Counted from the stretch's first letter, positions 9,275-18,267 are shown. The stretch is 64,000 bases of DNA from Achromobacter pulmonis (GCF_902859765.1 NZ_CADIJV010000015.1:53571-117570), one strand, 5' to 3'. The notes: a model not told the origin generated them from the letters alone. A program made the numbers and translations.

Positions 9275-10002
9275 AGACAACCCGCTATACCCCGGCCGAG
9301 GTGGCCGCGACCACCCCCGAGCAATTGGCCAGCCTGCGCGCCGGGCCGGCGCCGCAATACGCCGCCTGGATTCGCACGGCGGCCGAAATGGGCCTGGTCG
9401 AGGCGCAGACCATCTTCGGCCAGATGCTGCTCGATGGCATCGGCGTGCCGCGTGACCCCGCCGAAGGGCTGGCGTGGTTCAAGCGCGCCGCCAACGCCGA
9501 TCACCCCATGGCCATCAACATGATCGGCCGTTGCTATGAGAACGGCTGGGGCGTGCCGGCGGACGATACCGTGGCGGCCTACTGGTTCCGGCTGGCCGCG
9601 GATCGTGGGCTGGACTGGGGCATGTACAACTATGCCCATCTGCTCAAGAGCGGCCGCGGAGGCGTGGCGCGAAACGGCGCGGCGGCGCTGGCCCTGTACC
9701 AGCAGGCGGCGCAGATGGGCCACGTCAAATCCATGGGCGTTGTCGGCCGCTTCTACGAAGCCGGCGAGGTGGTGGAACAGGATCTGGAGCGCGCGTTCGA
9801 TTGCTACCGGCGTTGCGCCGAGGGCGGCGATTTTCGCGGCATGTTCCACCTGGGCCGCATGCTGTTGCTGCGGGGCCGCAAGCAAGAGGCGGTGCAGTGG
9901 CTGGCGCGCGTGCCCGAGACCTCCACGGCGGCGTTTCTGCGCGAAGCCGATGCGATGCTGCGCGATTGCGGCTTTCCGCCGTTGTACGAGACGGGGGCCT
10001 GA
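9271..10002 (+). CDS. Sel1-repeat (TPR-like) protein
   Basis: A protein of 243 residues starting at [13 protein letters not shown] with the helical Sel1-like repeats that mediate protein-protein contacts. Repeat units are visible as [40 protein letters not shown] and [20 protein letters not shown], each with the A-x-W-F/Y-x-x-A-A pattern. No signal peptide or membrane segment is seen, so it is probably cytoplasmic. The start overlaps the lipB stop by 4 bp, so it is translated with lipB. A role in lipoylation is only suggested by the coupling. Confidence 0.85.
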
Positions 10003-10080
10003 GCGGCTTACGGGGCGGACCATGGCGCCCGCGCGAACCCGCCGAGTCGTGGCGCGGCCGGCGGGCCCGCCACGTACCCG

Positions 10081-10893
10081 CTAAGTACTCAGGCGCGCCT
10101 CGAACACGACGTCGAGCGTCAGCCGCGTGCCGGCCGGCTGCTCGCCGTCGAGCCGGTCCAGCAGCAGTTGTCCCGCGCGCCGGCCCAGTTCGGCCGCGTC
10201 CACGCCCAGCGTCGTCAGCCCCTGGACCCACTGCGCTGCGCTGCCGTCCTCGGTGAACCCCAGCACCGCCAGGTCCTGCGGTACGTGCAGGTCGCGGTTG
10301 TGGGCCTCCGACACCGTGGCGGCGGCCAGCAAGTCCGAGGTGCAGAACACCGCGTCGAAAATCGTATTGGTGGCCAGCAGGCGCAGGAATGCCATGCGGC
10401 CGTCGTTCAGTTGCTGGGCCTCGGGCTGCACGATATCGGCGACCAGGTCGCGCCCCAGCGCGGCCGCGCTGGCGATGAACCCTTCGCGGCGGGCGCGTTC
10501 CCATGGGGTGTCGGCGCTGATGCAGGCCACGCGGGCATGGCCTTTTTCGGCGAGATGGCGGGCCGCCAGGCGGCCTGCCTCGGTGTTGTCGGCAGTGACC
10601 AGGCTGTCCAATGGGGCGGCCGGCGCACTCCAGGTTTCCACTACCGGGATTTCCAGCGCCGCCACGGCGGCGCGCAATGGCGGGTCGTCGAGCGGCCCGA
10701 TCGCCAGCGCCGCGGCCGGCGCCAATTGGGCCAGCCGTGGCAGCAGGGAGGCATCGCGCCAGGGGCCGGCGGCCAGATAGTAGCCGGCCGGCGCCAGTCG
10801 TTCGGCGCATGCCTGTATGGCGCGGGCCGCCGGCGCGTAATCGAGCCGGGGGGCGAGCAGGGCGATGGGGCGGGGCGAAGGCAAGGCGGGCAT
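10081..10893 (-). CDS. LacI-family effector-binding domain protein lacking a DNA-binding domain
   Basis: The 270-residue product is the sugar-binding (periplasmic-binding-like) half of a LacI/GalR regulator: it begins SPRPIALLAPRLDYAPA, where a complete protein would have already passed its helix-turn-helix, and later shows the NTEAGRLAARHL and DAVFCTSDLLAAA blocks and ends after the LGRRAGQLLLDRL segment. There is no helix-turn-helix, because an in-frame stop lies about 22 bp before the ATG. There is also no signal peptide, so it is not a standard receptor. It could be a decayed regulator or a free-standing ligand sensor. It lies opposite to the lip genes, between the Sel1 gene and lipA. Confidence 0.78.
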   Translation of the reverse strand: MPALPSPRPIALLAPRLDYAPAARAIQACAERLAPAGYYLAAGPWRDASLLPRLAQLAPAAALAIGPLDDPPLRAAVAALEIPVVETWSAPAAPLDSLVTADNTEAGRLAARHLAEKGHARVACISADTPWERARREGFIASAAALGRDLVADIVQPEAQQLNDGRMAFLRLLATNTIFDAVFCTSDLLAAATVSEAHNRDLHVPQDLAVLGFTEDGSAAQWVQGLTTLGVDAAELGRRAGQLLLDRLDGEQPAGTRLTLDVVFEARLST

Positions 10894-11039
10894 CGGGAAG
10901 GCGGTGTGGATTCGTCAGGCGTGACGATAACCCGAGGCGGCCCGGCATCGGACCATTCGAGCGGATTCGGGCGCAAGGGGTAAAATGTCTTCTTTTGTCT
11001 CAGACCGGGGCGTGTGCGTGCCGGTCGTGAAGGTGCCCC

Positions 11040-12047
11040 ATGTCCACGCTTGCCGAGTCGCCTGTGCCCTCGAACGAACCCGCCGCCACGCCCGCGGAAC
11101 CGGCGTACGATCCGACGCAGAAACAGAAATCCCAGGCCAAGACGGCGCGCATTCCGATCAAGATCATTCCCGCCGAACGCCTGAAGAAGCCGGAGTGGAT
11201 CCGCGTCAAGGCGGCCCAGCCGGGTTCGCGCTTCTACGACATCAAGCGCATCCTGCGCGAACACAATCTGCACACGGTGTGCGAGGAAGCCTCCTGCCCG
11301 AACATCGGCGAGTGCTTCGGCAAGGGCACGGCCACGTTCATGATCATGGGCGACAAGTGCACCCGCCGCTGCCCGTTCTGTGATGTGGGCCATGGCCGTC
11401 CCGATCCGCTCGACACCAAGGAACCCGAAAACCTGGCGCGCACCATCGCCGCGATGAAGCTGTCGTACGTGGTCATCACCTCGGTCGACCGCGATGACCT
11501 GCGCGACGGCGGCGCCGGCCACTTCGTCGACTGTATCACCCAGATCCGCGAACGGTCGCCCTCCACCCGTATCGAGGTGCTGGTGCCCGACTTCCGCGGC
11601 CGCCTGGATCGCGCGTTGACCATCCTGAATGCCGGTCCCCCGGACGTGATGAACCACAACCTGGAAACGGTGCCGCGCCTGTACAAGCAGGCCCGCCCGG
11701 GCTCGGACTACATGCACTCGCTCAAGCTGCTGGCCGAGTTCAAGAAGCTGCACCCCGATGTGCCGACCAAGTCTGGCCTGATGCTTGGCCTGGGCGAGAC
11801 CGATGAGGAAATCCTGCAGGTGATGCGCGACATGCGCGAGCACAACGTCGACATGCTCACCATCGGCCAGTACCTGCAGCCGTCGGAGCACCATCTGCCG
11901 GTGCTGCGCTACGTGCATCCCGACACCTTCGCGATGTTCGAGCGCGAGGCCTATGCGATGGGCTTCTCGCACGCGGCGGTTGGGGCCATGGTGCGTTCGT
12001 CGTACCACGCCGATGAGCAGGCGCATGCGGCGGGCGTGCCCAACTGA
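11040..12047 (+). CDS. lipA: Lipoyl synthase
   Basis: Radical SAM enzyme that inserts two sulfurs into protein-bound octanoate. The 335-residue protein has the auxiliary cluster cysteines in [12 protein letters not shown] (about 80-91), the radical SAM motif CTRRCPFC (about 106-113) and the C-terminal RSSYHADE with the conserved serine near the end. The start at 11040 is preceded by an unstructured 50-residue N-terminal part rich in Ala, Pro and Lys. A strong terminator follows. It pairs functionally with lipB at 8633. Confidence 0.97.
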   Translation: MSTLAESPVPSNEPAATPAEPAYDPTQKQKSQAKTARIPIKIIPAERLKKPEWIRVKAAQPGSRFYDIKRILREHNLHTVCEEASCPNIGECFGKGTATFMIMGDKCTRRCPFCDVGHGRPDPLDTKEPENLARTIAAMKLSYVVITSVDRDDLRDGGAGHFVDCITQIRERSPSTRIEVLVPDFRGRLDRALTILNAGPPDVMNHNLETVPRLYKQARPGSDYMHSLKLLAEFKKLHPDVPTKSGLMLGLGETDEEILQVMRDMREHNVDMLTIGQYLQPSEHHLPVLRYVHPDTFAMFEREAYAMGFSHAAVGAMVRSSYHADEQAHAAGVPN

Positions 12048-12073
12048 GCATTGCGGCAACCCCGATCAGAAAT

Positions 12074-12094
12074 GCCCCGCAAGGGGCTTTTTTT
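12074..12094 (+). terminator. Rho-independent terminator of lipA
   Basis: GCCCC / GGGGC stem with a GCAA tetraloop followed by seven T residues, 26 bp after the lipA stop. The T-tract borders the end of the convergent minus-strand gene. Confidence 0.88.
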
Positions 12095-12657
12095 CATTCC
12101 GCAGCCTGGCGCGACACGCGGCTGGTCCAGAACACGTCGGGTCTGCCTGCCTCGCGATTCAGATAGCGCGCCAGCACGAACATCAGGTCCGACAGCCGGT
12201 TCAGGTACTGCCGCACCGGCGCGTTCACCGTTTCCGCGCGGGCCAGCGCCACCACCGCGCGCTCGGCGCGGCGGCACGCGGTGCGGGCCAGGTGGGCGTG
12301 TGCCGCCGCCCGCGAACCGCCCGGCAGGATGAATTCGCGCAGGGGCGGCAGGGCCGCGTTGTAGTGGGCTAGCCGCGCATCCAGGTGCGCCACCTGCTCG
12401 TCGGCCAGGGCGACGTGGCCCGGAATGCACAATTCGGCACCCATATCGAACAAATCGTGTTGGATCGTCAGCAAATCGGCCGCCACGTCGGCCGGCATGG
12501 GCTCGGTCAGCAGCAGGCCGATGACGCTGTTCAATTCATCCACATCACCCAGCGCGGCGATGCGGGCGGCGTCCTTGGGTACGCGCGATCCGTCCCCTAG
12601 TCCGGTGCTGCCGTCGTCTCCGGTGCGGGTGGCGATGACTGAAAGGCGATTGGCCAT
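12094..12657 (-). CDS. Cob(I)alamin adenosyltransferase, PduO type
   Basis: Transfers the adenosyl group of ATP to cob(I)alamin to make coenzyme B12. The 187-residue protein carries the PduO/MMAB motifs: TRTGDDGSTGLGDG at the N-terminus (ATP site), DELNSVIGL, and RTACRRAERAVV with LNRLSDLMFVLARYLN in the C-terminal helix. The family works as a trimer. It faces lipA head-on. No cobalamin riboswitch is apparent upstream. Confidence 0.93.
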   Translation of the reverse strand: MANRLSVIATRTGDDGSTGLGDGSRVPKDAARIAALGDVDELNSVIGLLLTEPMPADVAADLLTIQHDLFDMGAELCIPGHVALADEQVAHLDARLAHYNAALPPLREFILPGGSRAAAHAHLARTACRRAERAVVALARAETVNAPVRQYLNRLSDLMFVLARYLNREAGRPDVFWTSRVSRQAAE

Positions 12658-12800
12658 GGGGTGTCCTTTGCAAACAACCGTCAGGATTGTTGCGTTATTA
12701 CCGGGAAACTATTGCATGAGGGCGGTATCCTAGCATTGTGGAAACCGCGTGCGGGCTGCCAGGCCGGCATCGTGCTTTCGTCGCAATCGGAGGATAACGC

Positions 12801-13106
12801 ATGGCTTTCAACCGCAAATACGCAACGCCCTTGGCCGTCGCTACCGCGATGGCCGTCGTCTCGCTGGCTACGCCGCTGGCATTCGCCCAACAGGCCGAGG
12901 CCAGTGGCGAGGTGCGGCGGGTCGATCCTGGCGCGGGCAAGGTCACCATCAAGCACGACGCCATCAAGGCGCTGGACCTGCCGGCCATGACGCTGGTCTA
13001 CGACGCCAACCCGGCGCTGTTGGCCAAGATCAAGGCCGGCGACAAGGTGCGCTTTACCGCCGAGCGCAAGGATGGCAAATATGTGGTGACGGCGATCACC
13101 AATTGA
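12801..13106 (+). CDS. CusF-like periplasmic copper-binding domain protein (variant metal site)
   Basis: Secreted protein of 101 residues with a signal peptide cut after PLAFAQQ (about residue 31). The remaining 70 residues match the small beta-barrel of CusF: GEVRRVDPGAGKVTIKHDAI, then LPAMTLVYDA and GDKVRFTAE. In CusF copper(I) or silver(I) is held by His, Trp and two Met. Here the His and the first Met are kept, but the Trp position is Leu and the second Met is Leu, so metal binding may be weaker or altered. No cus efflux genes lie nearby. Confidence 0.82.
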   Translation: MAFNRKYATPLAVATAMAVVSLATPLAFAQQAEASGEVRRVDPGAGKVTIKHDAIKALDLPAMTLVYDANPALLAKIKAGDKVRFTAERKDGKYVVTAITN

Positions 13107-13183
13107 ACGCGCTGCGGGCGCCGGCCGGGCGTCCGCATGGTGACAGGCGCTGCGGGCGCGTCGGGCGCGGGCCTCGCCTTCGC

Positions 13184-13227
13184 CGACAAAAGGCCCGCCG
13201 CAATCGCTTGCGGCGGGCCTTTTGTCG
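13184..13227. terminator. Bidirectional terminator between the CusF-like gene and hslU
   Basis: A perfect 20-bp inverted repeat (13184-13203 and 13208-13227) with a 4-nt loop has A/T-rich arm ends, so it can end transcription from both the plus-strand CusF-like gene and minus-strand hslU. Confidence 0.85.
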
Positions 13228-13260
13228 GGGTGCCGCCGGTTGTGAGGCCGGCGGCGAGGC

Positions 13261-14595
13261 CTACAGCACGTAGCGGGCCAGGTCCTGGCTGCTGGCGGCT
13301 TCGGCCAGTTGCGCGTTGACGTAAGCGGCGTCGATCTTGACCGTCTTGTTGCTGGAGGCGGTGGCGTCGAACGACAGTTCGTCCAGCAGCTTTTCCATCA
13401 CGGTGTAGAGGCGGCGGGCACCGATGTTCTCGGTGGTTTCGTTGACCTCGTAGGCCAGTTCGGCCAAGCGGCGCACGCCTTCGTCGGTGAATTCCAGCTG
13501 CACGTCTTCGGTGGCCAGCAGCGCCGTGTACTGCTTGGTCAGCGAGGCGTCGGTATCGCTCAGGATGCGCACGAAGTCCTCGGCGGTCAGCGATTCGAGT
13601 TCGACGCGGATAGGGAAGCGGCCTTGCAGTTCGGGGATCAGGTCGGAAGGACGCGCCAGGTGGAAGGCGCCCGAGGCGATGAACAGGATGTGGTCGGTGC
13701 GGACCATCCCGTAGCGCGTGTTGACGGTGGTGCCTTCGACCAGCGGCAGCAGGTCGCGCTGCACGCCCTGGCGCGAGACGTCGGCGCCACCGCTTTCCTG
13801 GCGTGCAGCGATCTTGTCGATCTCGTCCAGGAACACGATGCCGTTCTGTTCGACGTTGGTGATGGCGGCGGCGCGCAGGTCTTCCTCGTTGACGCGCTTG
13901 GCGGCTTCCTCGTCGACGATCAGCTTGAAGGCTTCGCGCACCTTCATCTTCTTGGGTTTTTTCTTGTCGCGCGCCATGCCGGCGAACATGCCGCGCAACT
14001 GCTCGGCCATTTCCTCCATGCCCGGGGGCGTCATGACATCCATTTGCGGCACGGCCTGCGCCACTTCGATCTCGATTTCGAGATCGTCGATCTTGCCTTC
14101 GCGCAGGCGCTTGCGGAAGGTCTGGCGGGCGCTGTTGTCCTCGCCGCGCTCGGGCTCGCCCGAGGCGCCGCGCGGCGGCGGCACCAGCGCGTCGAGAATG
14201 CGGTCTTCGGCGGCATCCTCGGCCTGGGTGCGCACGCGGCGCATTTCCAGTTCGCGGGTCTGCTTGATCGAGTATTCGGTCAGGTCGCGGATGATGGTGT
14301 CGACGTCGCGGCCGACGTAGCCCACCTCGGTGAACTTGGTGGCCTCGATCTTGATGAAGGGCGCGTTGGCCAGCTTGGCCAGGCGGCGCGCAATCTCGGT
14401 CTTGCCCACGCCGGTGGGGCCGATCATGAGGATGTTCTTGGGGTGGATTTCGTGGCGCAGCGGCTCGGCCACCTGCTGGCGGCGCCAGCGGTTGCGCAGG
14501 GCCACCGCCACCGCGCGCTTAGCGCGGTTCTGGCCGACGATGTACTTGTCGAGTTCGGAGACGATTTCTCCGGGCGTCATGTTGGAGGCGGACAT
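13261..14595 (-). CDS. hslU: HslU, ATPase subunit of the HslVU protease
   Basis: AAA+ unfoldase that feeds proteins to HslV. The 444-residue protein starts at [20 protein letters not shown]; an open frame extends upstream into the hslV gene but is not expected to be translated. Walker A is GPTGVGKTE (about 60), the pore loop follows as [10 protein letters not shown], the insertion I-domain lies at about 110-245, Walker B is [11 protein letters not shown], and the C-terminal LARYVL tail is the segment that docks into HslV. The gene follows hslV in the same orientation, with a 73-bp gap. Confidence 0.97.
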   Translation of the reverse strand: MSASNMTPGEIVSELDKYIVGQNRAKRAVAVALRNRWRRQQVAEPLRHEIHPKNILMIGPTGVGKTEIARRLAKLANAPFIKIEATKFTEVGYVGRDVDTIIRDLTEYSIKQTRELEMRRVRTQAEDAAEDRILDALVPPPRGASGEPERGEDNSARQTFRKRLREGKIDDLEIEIEVAQAVPQMDVMTPPGMEEMAEQLRGMFAGMARDKKKPKKMKVREAFKLIVDEEAAKRVNEEDLRAAAITNVEQNGIVFLDEIDKIAARQESGGADVSRQGVQRDLLPLVEGTTVNTRYGMVRTDHILFIASGAFHLARPSDLIPELQGRFPIRVELESLTAEDFVRILSDTDASLTKQYTALLATEDVQLEFTDEGVRRLAELAYEVNETTENIGARRLYTVMEKLLDELSFDATASSNKTVKIDAAYVNAQLAEAASSQDLARYVL

Positions 14596-14668
14596 GAGGG
14601 CGGATCCTTGAAGCGGAGGCTGGCTGGGGGCGTGCCACGGCGCCGCGAGTGGCGCCGCGCGGCGGGTG

Positions 14669-15208
14669 TCAGTCGCCCAGCGTTTCGATGACGTGGTTCT
14701 GGTTGGTGTAGATGCAGATGTCGCCGGCGATCTCGAGCGATTGCTTGACGATGGCCTCGGGCGCCAGTTCGGTGTTGCGCAGCAGCGCCAGGGCGGCGGA
14801 CTGGGCATAGGCCCCGCCCGAGCCGATGGCGGCCAGGCCGTACTCGGGTTCGAGCACGTCGCCATTGCCGGTCAGCACCAGGGTGTGCTCGGCGTCGGCC
14901 ACGATCAGCATGGCTTCGAGCCGGCGCAGGACGCGGTCGGTGCGCCAGTCGCGGGTCAGTTCGACCGCGGCGCGCATCAGGTTGCCCTGGTGCTTGTCGA
15001 GCTTGGCCTCGAAGCGTTCCTGCAGGGTGAACGCGTCGGCGGTGGCGCCGGCGAAGCCGGCCAGGATCTTGTCGTGGTACAGGCGGCGGATTTTGCGGGC
15101 CGTGCCCTTGATGACGATGTTGCCCAGGGTGACCTGGCCATCGCCGCCGAGCGCGACGCGGTTGCCGCGGCGGACACACACGATGGTGGTGGCGTGAAAT
15201 TGTTCCAT
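14669..15208 (-). CDS. hslV: HslV, peptidase subunit of the HslVU protease
   Basis: Threonine peptidase related to the proteasome beta subunit. The 179-residue protein reads [15 protein letters not shown], placing the catalytic Thr of the TTIV motif at position 7 rather than position 2, so a six-residue leader must be removed. This longer start is known in other betaproteobacteria. The lysine in ARKIRRL and the [14 protein letters not shown] helix are conserved. hslU follows downstream and dksA lies upstream, ended by its own terminator, so hslVU has its own promoter in the gap 15209-15306. Confidence 0.96.
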   Translation of the reverse strand: MEQFHATTIVCVRRGNRVALGGDGQVTLGNIVIKGTARKIRRLYHDKILAGFAGATADAFTLQERFEAKLDKHQGNLMRAAVELTRDWRTDRVLRRLEAMLIVADAEHTLVLTGNGDVLEPEYGLAAIGSGGAYAQSAALALLRNTELAPEAIVKQSLEIAGDICIYTNQNHVIETLGD

Positions 15209-15306
15209 GCGTTCCTTCCTTTGAAAGGACTAGCTGGGGGCGATGCCGGTGAAATCAAGGCTTGCCGGGCGCCACCGCCAGAACCGGCCGGCCGGTGGGC
15301 GGCGAG

Positions 15307-15341
15307 AAAAAAAGGCCATGCTGGAAACCAGCATAGCCTTT
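15307..15341 (-). terminator. Rho-independent terminator of dksA
   Basis: On the minus strand a 14-bp stem with one mismatch (arms 15311-15324 and 15328-15341) and a 3-nt loop runs into a seven-residue T-tract (15307-15313), 29 bp after the dksA stop. It separates dksA from hslVU. Confidence 0.85.
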
Positions 15342-15369
15342 CAGTGTGGCGCTTGAATAACGGGACGGA

Positions 15370-15834
15370 TCAGTCGCCGTACAGCTTCTGCCGCATTTCA
15401 CGCCGTTCCTGCGCTTCCAGCGACAGGGTGGCGGTGGGGCGGGCCAACAGGCGCGGGATGCCGATGGGTTCGCCGGTTTCCTCGCACCAGCCGTATTCGC
15501 CGCTGTCGATGCGGGCGATGGACTGTTGCACTTTCTTCAGCAGCTTGCGCTCGCGGTCGCGGGTGCGCAGCTCGAGCGCGTGTTCTTCCTCGATGGTGGC
15601 GCGGTCGGCGGGGTCGGGCACGAATTGCGTTTCACGCAGGTGCTCGGTGGTCTCGCCGGCGTTGGCCAGGATGTCCTGTTCGAGTTGTTTGAGCCGTTCC
15701 TTGAAGAACGCCAGTTGGCGATCGTTCATGTAGTCGGACTCGGGCATGGCCAGCAATTCCTTCTCGCTGGGCAGATCAATCGCCGTATCGCTCGTCGACT
15801 TGCTTGATTTTTTGGTTGCTGCCTTGGTAGCCAT
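15370..15834 (-). CDS. dksA: RNA polymerase-binding transcription factor DksA, zinc-finger cysteines mostly lost
   Basis: Binds the RNA polymerase secondary channel and, with ppGpp, mediates the stringent response. The 154-residue protein has the coiled-coil with the tip DPADRATIEEE, carrying the DxxDxA catalytic-type residues. The C-terminal zinc-finger region reads YGWCEETGEPIGIPRLLARP and then SLEAQERREMRQ: only one of the usual four cysteines remains. This resembles the zinc-independent DksA forms of some proteobacteria. It is transcribed alone, ended by a terminator, and sits between a CobW-type GTPase gene and hslV. Confidence 0.95.
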   Translation of the reverse strand: MATKAATKKSSKSTSDTAIDLPSEKELLAMPESDYMNDRQLAFFKERLKQLEQDILANAGETTEHLRETQFVPDPADRATIEEEHALELRTRDRERKLLKKVQQSIARIDSGEYGWCEETGEPIGIPRLLARPTATLSLEAQERREMRQKLYGD

Positions 15835-15961
15835 GAAAACACTCCACTATGAATCGATCCTGGCGCGGGATTGTCTTCCCGGTCCGTGTGCTTGCTGCCT
15901 ACGCTATTCGTACCTCACAGTACTGCCTTCGTCGCACCGCGTCACGTATCCAAAAAGGGGA

Positions 15962-17089
15962 TCACCCCGCCAGGCACTGCTCCAAGCCCCGGGTGAAAAT
16001 CTCCTGGGGCAGTTTGCGTCCGATGAAGACCATCTTGGTGGACGGCTTTTCGGCCGCGGTCCACGGTTTGCCGGGTTCGGCGCCCATCATCATGTGGACA
16101 CCCTGGAACAACATGCGGCGGTTGATGCCCTTCATGTACAGGATGCCCTTGTAGCGCAGCAGGTCGGAACCATAGACTTGTACGACGCCACCCAGGAATT
16201 CCTCAAGGCGCGCGGGATCGAACGGCTTGTTGGAACGGAATACGAACGCGCCGATTTCATCGTCGTGCTTGGGGTGGTGGTGATGCGCATGATTGCAGTG
16301 CGCGCCACATTCGCCCTCGTGATCATGATCGTGGCCGTGATGGTCATGACCGTGATCGTGGCCATGGTCGTGATGGTCATGGTCGTGGTCGTGGGCAGCG
16401 TCGGGATGTTCGTCGGCCAGGAAGTCCGGGTCGATGTCCAGGATCGAGTTCAGGTTGAAACCGCTGATGTCGATGATGGACTTCAGGTCGACGTCGCCGA
16501 AGTTGACCGGCGTGATCGGCGCGCGCGGGTTCATCCGCAACAGGCGGCTGCGCAGCGCTTCGTAGTCGATGTCGTTGACCAGGTCTTTCTTGGAGACCAG
16601 GATGCGGTCGGCGAAGCCGACCTGCTTCTGCGCCTCGGGCTGTTCATCCAGCGTCACCATGCCGTGCTTGGCGTCAACCACCGTGACCACCGCGTCCAGG
16701 CGGTAGTACTCGGCGATGTCGTCGTCCATGAAGAACGTCTGGCACACCGGGCCGGGGTTGGCCATGCCGGTGGTTTCCAGGATGACGCGTTCGAAATTCA
16801 GGGTGCCGGCCTCGCGCTTGGCGCGCAGGTCGGACAGCGTGCGCATCAGATCGCCACGCACCGTGCAGCAGACGCAGCCGTTCGACAGTTCGATGATTTC
16901 TTCATCGCTGTCCTGCACCAGCAGGTCGTTGTCGATGCTTTCCGGTCCGAATTCGTTTTCGATGACGGCGACGCGGCGGCCGTGGAACTCGGTCAGGATG
17001 CGCTTGAGCAGGGTGGTCTTGCCCGCACCGAGAAAGCCGGTGAGGATGGTGACGGGAACCATTTTGTCCAAACTGCGCGGGGTGTTCAT
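15962..17089 (-). CDS. CobW/COG0523 G3E-family GTPase (probable zinc metallochaperone)
   Basis: GTP-driven metal chaperone of 375 residues. Walker A GFLGAGKTTLL is followed by ENEFGPESIDNDLL, the metal-binding CVCC motif (GCVCCTVRGDL), ETTGMANPGPV, and the GTP base-recognition SKKDL. A long histidine/aspartate-rich stretch (about residues 225-270) lies between the GTPase and the C-terminal CobW_C domain, consistent with metal storage or delivery. The next gene upstream on the same strand is zur, which supports a zinc rather than a cobalamin role; COG0523 proteins are often Zur-regulated. No Zur-box-like dyad was seen directly upstream. Confidence 0.9.
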   Translation of the reverse strand: MNTPRSLDKMVPVTILTGFLGAGKTTLLKRILTEFHGRRVAVIENEFGPESIDNDLLVQDSDEEIIELSNGCVCCTVRGDLMRTLSDLRAKREAGTLNFERVILETTGMANPGPVCQTFFMDDDIAEYYRLDAVVTVVDAKHGMVTLDEQPEAQKQVGFADRILVSKKDLVNDIDYEALRSRLLRMNPRAPITPVNFGDVDLKSIIDISGFNLNSILDIDPDFLADEHPDAAHDHDHDHHDHGHDHGHDHHGHDHDHEGECGAHCNHAHHHHPKHDDEIGAFVFRSNKPFDPARLEEFLGGVVQVYGSDLLRYKGILYMKGINRRMLFQGVHMMMGAEPGKPWTAAEKPSTKMVFIGRKLPQEIFTRGLEQCLAG

Positions 17090-17423
17090 GGCGAAGCTGC
17101 TTGCGTGAAGTAAAGGCGGTTAAACACGGCGGTCAAACGCGGGATCTGGCGGGGCGGCAGCGGCTGCCGATTGCCTGCCAGACATCGTTCGACCGATGTT
17201 ACTGCCACAGGCTGCGAGGGCCGCGGATCGCGGCCGGACGCAGGATTACAGCACAGTCGGGGGCAGGGGGCAAACCCCGGGCCAACCCGGGGGCCGTAGC
17301 CGCCCAGATCGCGGCTGTACGCCGTCAAGTATCAGGCGATATCCCTATTTTGGGGCGATTTTCCGGATTTCAAGCGCCCGGGCGGGGGCGCCGGTGGCAG
17401 AGCCTGCCGCCAGCGCCAAACCG
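17090..17423 (-). promoter_or_regulatory. Leader and possible promoter of the CobW-type GTPase gene (334-bp gap)
   Basis: Gap between zur and the GTPase gene, both on the minus strand. A sigma-70-like pair is readable on the minus strand: TTGCCC (17268-17273), 17 bp, TGTAAT (17245-17250), leaving a leader of roughly 150 nt. A short hairpin (ACATCG at 17182-17187 and CGATGT at 17194-17199) lies in that leader. No convincing terminator for zur, no riboswitch and no gene was recognised. Confidence 0.4.
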
Positions 17424-17933
17424 TCAGTGGTGGTGGTGCCCGGCGTCCGCGGGCTGCTGCTTCTGGCATTGGGGGCAGAGGGCCCGGATTTCGGTTTCAT
17501 GGGTGGCCAGGACGTAGCCGGTTTGCGCAACGCGCTCGGCGAGCTGGCGGCTCATGGCCGGGTCGGAAATTTCGGCGACCGCCCCGCAGCCGGTACAGAC
17601 CACCAGCAGGTCGTGCGGCGCGCCGCCGACGTCATGGCACGCGCTCCAGGCGTTGACGGCGTCCAGGCGGTGGATCAGGCCTTCGTCCATCAGGAAGTCC
17701 AGGGCACGGTATACCGTGGGGGGCGCCGCGCCAGGATGCACCTCGCGCATGGCGTCGAGCAGTTCGTAGGCCTTCAGGCTGCGGCCGTGGCGCAGCAACA
17801 GTTCCAGCACCTTGCGGCGGATGGGGGTCAGGCGGCGGCCACGTTGTTCGCACAGCGCCTCGGCGACGCTGAGTTGGGCGCCTACGGTGTCGCTGCGGGG
17901 AGAACGGGGCGGAGCGGGCATGGCGGGCTTCAT
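17424..17933 (-). CDS. zur: Fur-family zinc uptake regulator Zur
   Basis: Zinc-responsive repressor of 169 residues. The winged helix is at about 25-90 (RRLTPIRRKVLELLLRHG, then APPTVYRALDFLMDEGLIHR), followed by the dimerisation domain with the structural zinc site CTGCG (about 113-117) and CPQCQ near the C-terminus; the protein ends in four histidines. The sequence HRLDAVNAWSACHD is typical of Zur rather than ferric Fur. It is divergently transcribed from the znuCBA operon, and the intergenic space contains a Zur-box-like dyad, so autoregulation together with znu is likely. Confidence 0.93.
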   Translation of the reverse strand: MKPAMPAPPRSPRSDTVGAQLSVAEALCEQRGRRLTPIRRKVLELLLRHGRSLKAYELLDAMREVHPGAAPPTVYRALDFLMDEGLIHRLDAVNAWSACHDVGGAPHDLLVVCTGCGAVAEISDPAMSRQLAERVAQTGYVLATHETEIRALCPQCQKQQPADAGHHHH

Positions 17934-18026
17934 CTGGATAAGGAACGCGCGCGACGCGCGCGAGATGCCTGGAAGGTAGCAGAAAACATCCAGCTGCGGG
18001 CGAAACCCCGCGATTCAAGCCTGTTG

Positions 18027-18039
18027 GTTATGATATAAC
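18027..18039. promoter_or_regulatory. Zur-box-like operator in the zur/znu intergenic region
   Basis: GTTATGATATAAC is a perfect GTTAT / ATAAC dyad around GAT in an AT-rich pocket, resembling the core of the proteobacterial Zur box (TGTTATA-N-TATAACA). It lies between the divergent starts of zur (17933) and the znu operon (18097), so one bound repressor could control both. Confidence 0.72.
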
Positions 18040-18096
18040 ATAATGAGTTTTGGCCATTCCACGCCGTTTCACCCTGCCTTGCCGCCCGCCGTCTCC

Positions 18097-18263
18097 ATGT
18101 CCCAGTCTTCCACCCCATCCACGCGGATCGAGGCCACGCCGCGTCCTGGCGTTGCCTTGCGCTCTGCCTTTCTCGTGTCCGCCTGGCGCCGCATGGCCTA
18201 TGCGCTGGCCGCGGCGCTCGCATTGTGGGCGCTGACGGGCTGGGCGCTGGGCTGGTGGCCGCG

Positions 18264-18267
<4 letters not shown>
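18097..18267 (+). CDS. Small single-pass membrane protein preceding znuC
   Basis: I do not recognise this family. The chosen start MSQSSTPSTRIEA gives 56 residues; an ATG at 18043 would add 18 residues but lies only 4 bp from the Zur-box-like dyad. The product has a polar N-terminus, an arginine pair (AWRRM), one hydrophobic segment (MAYALAAALALWALTGWALG) and a short WWPR tail, so it should be an inner-membrane peptide with its N-terminus in the cytoplasm. The stop overlaps the znuC ATG (ATGA), which couples its translation to znuC. It may be a real transporter-associated peptide or only a coupling leader. Confidence 0.55.

Noticed and set aside
16290-16420. Alternating GATCATGATCGTGGCC-like repeats suggesting a DNA repeat array
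   Set aside because: They encode the His/Asp-rich metal-binding loop of the CobW-type GTPase and need no separate explanation.
17090-17423. Cobalamin riboswitch upstream of the CobW-type gene
   Set aside because: No B12-box sequence (GCCACTG-like) in the right orientation; the gene belongs to the zinc-type COG0523 group.
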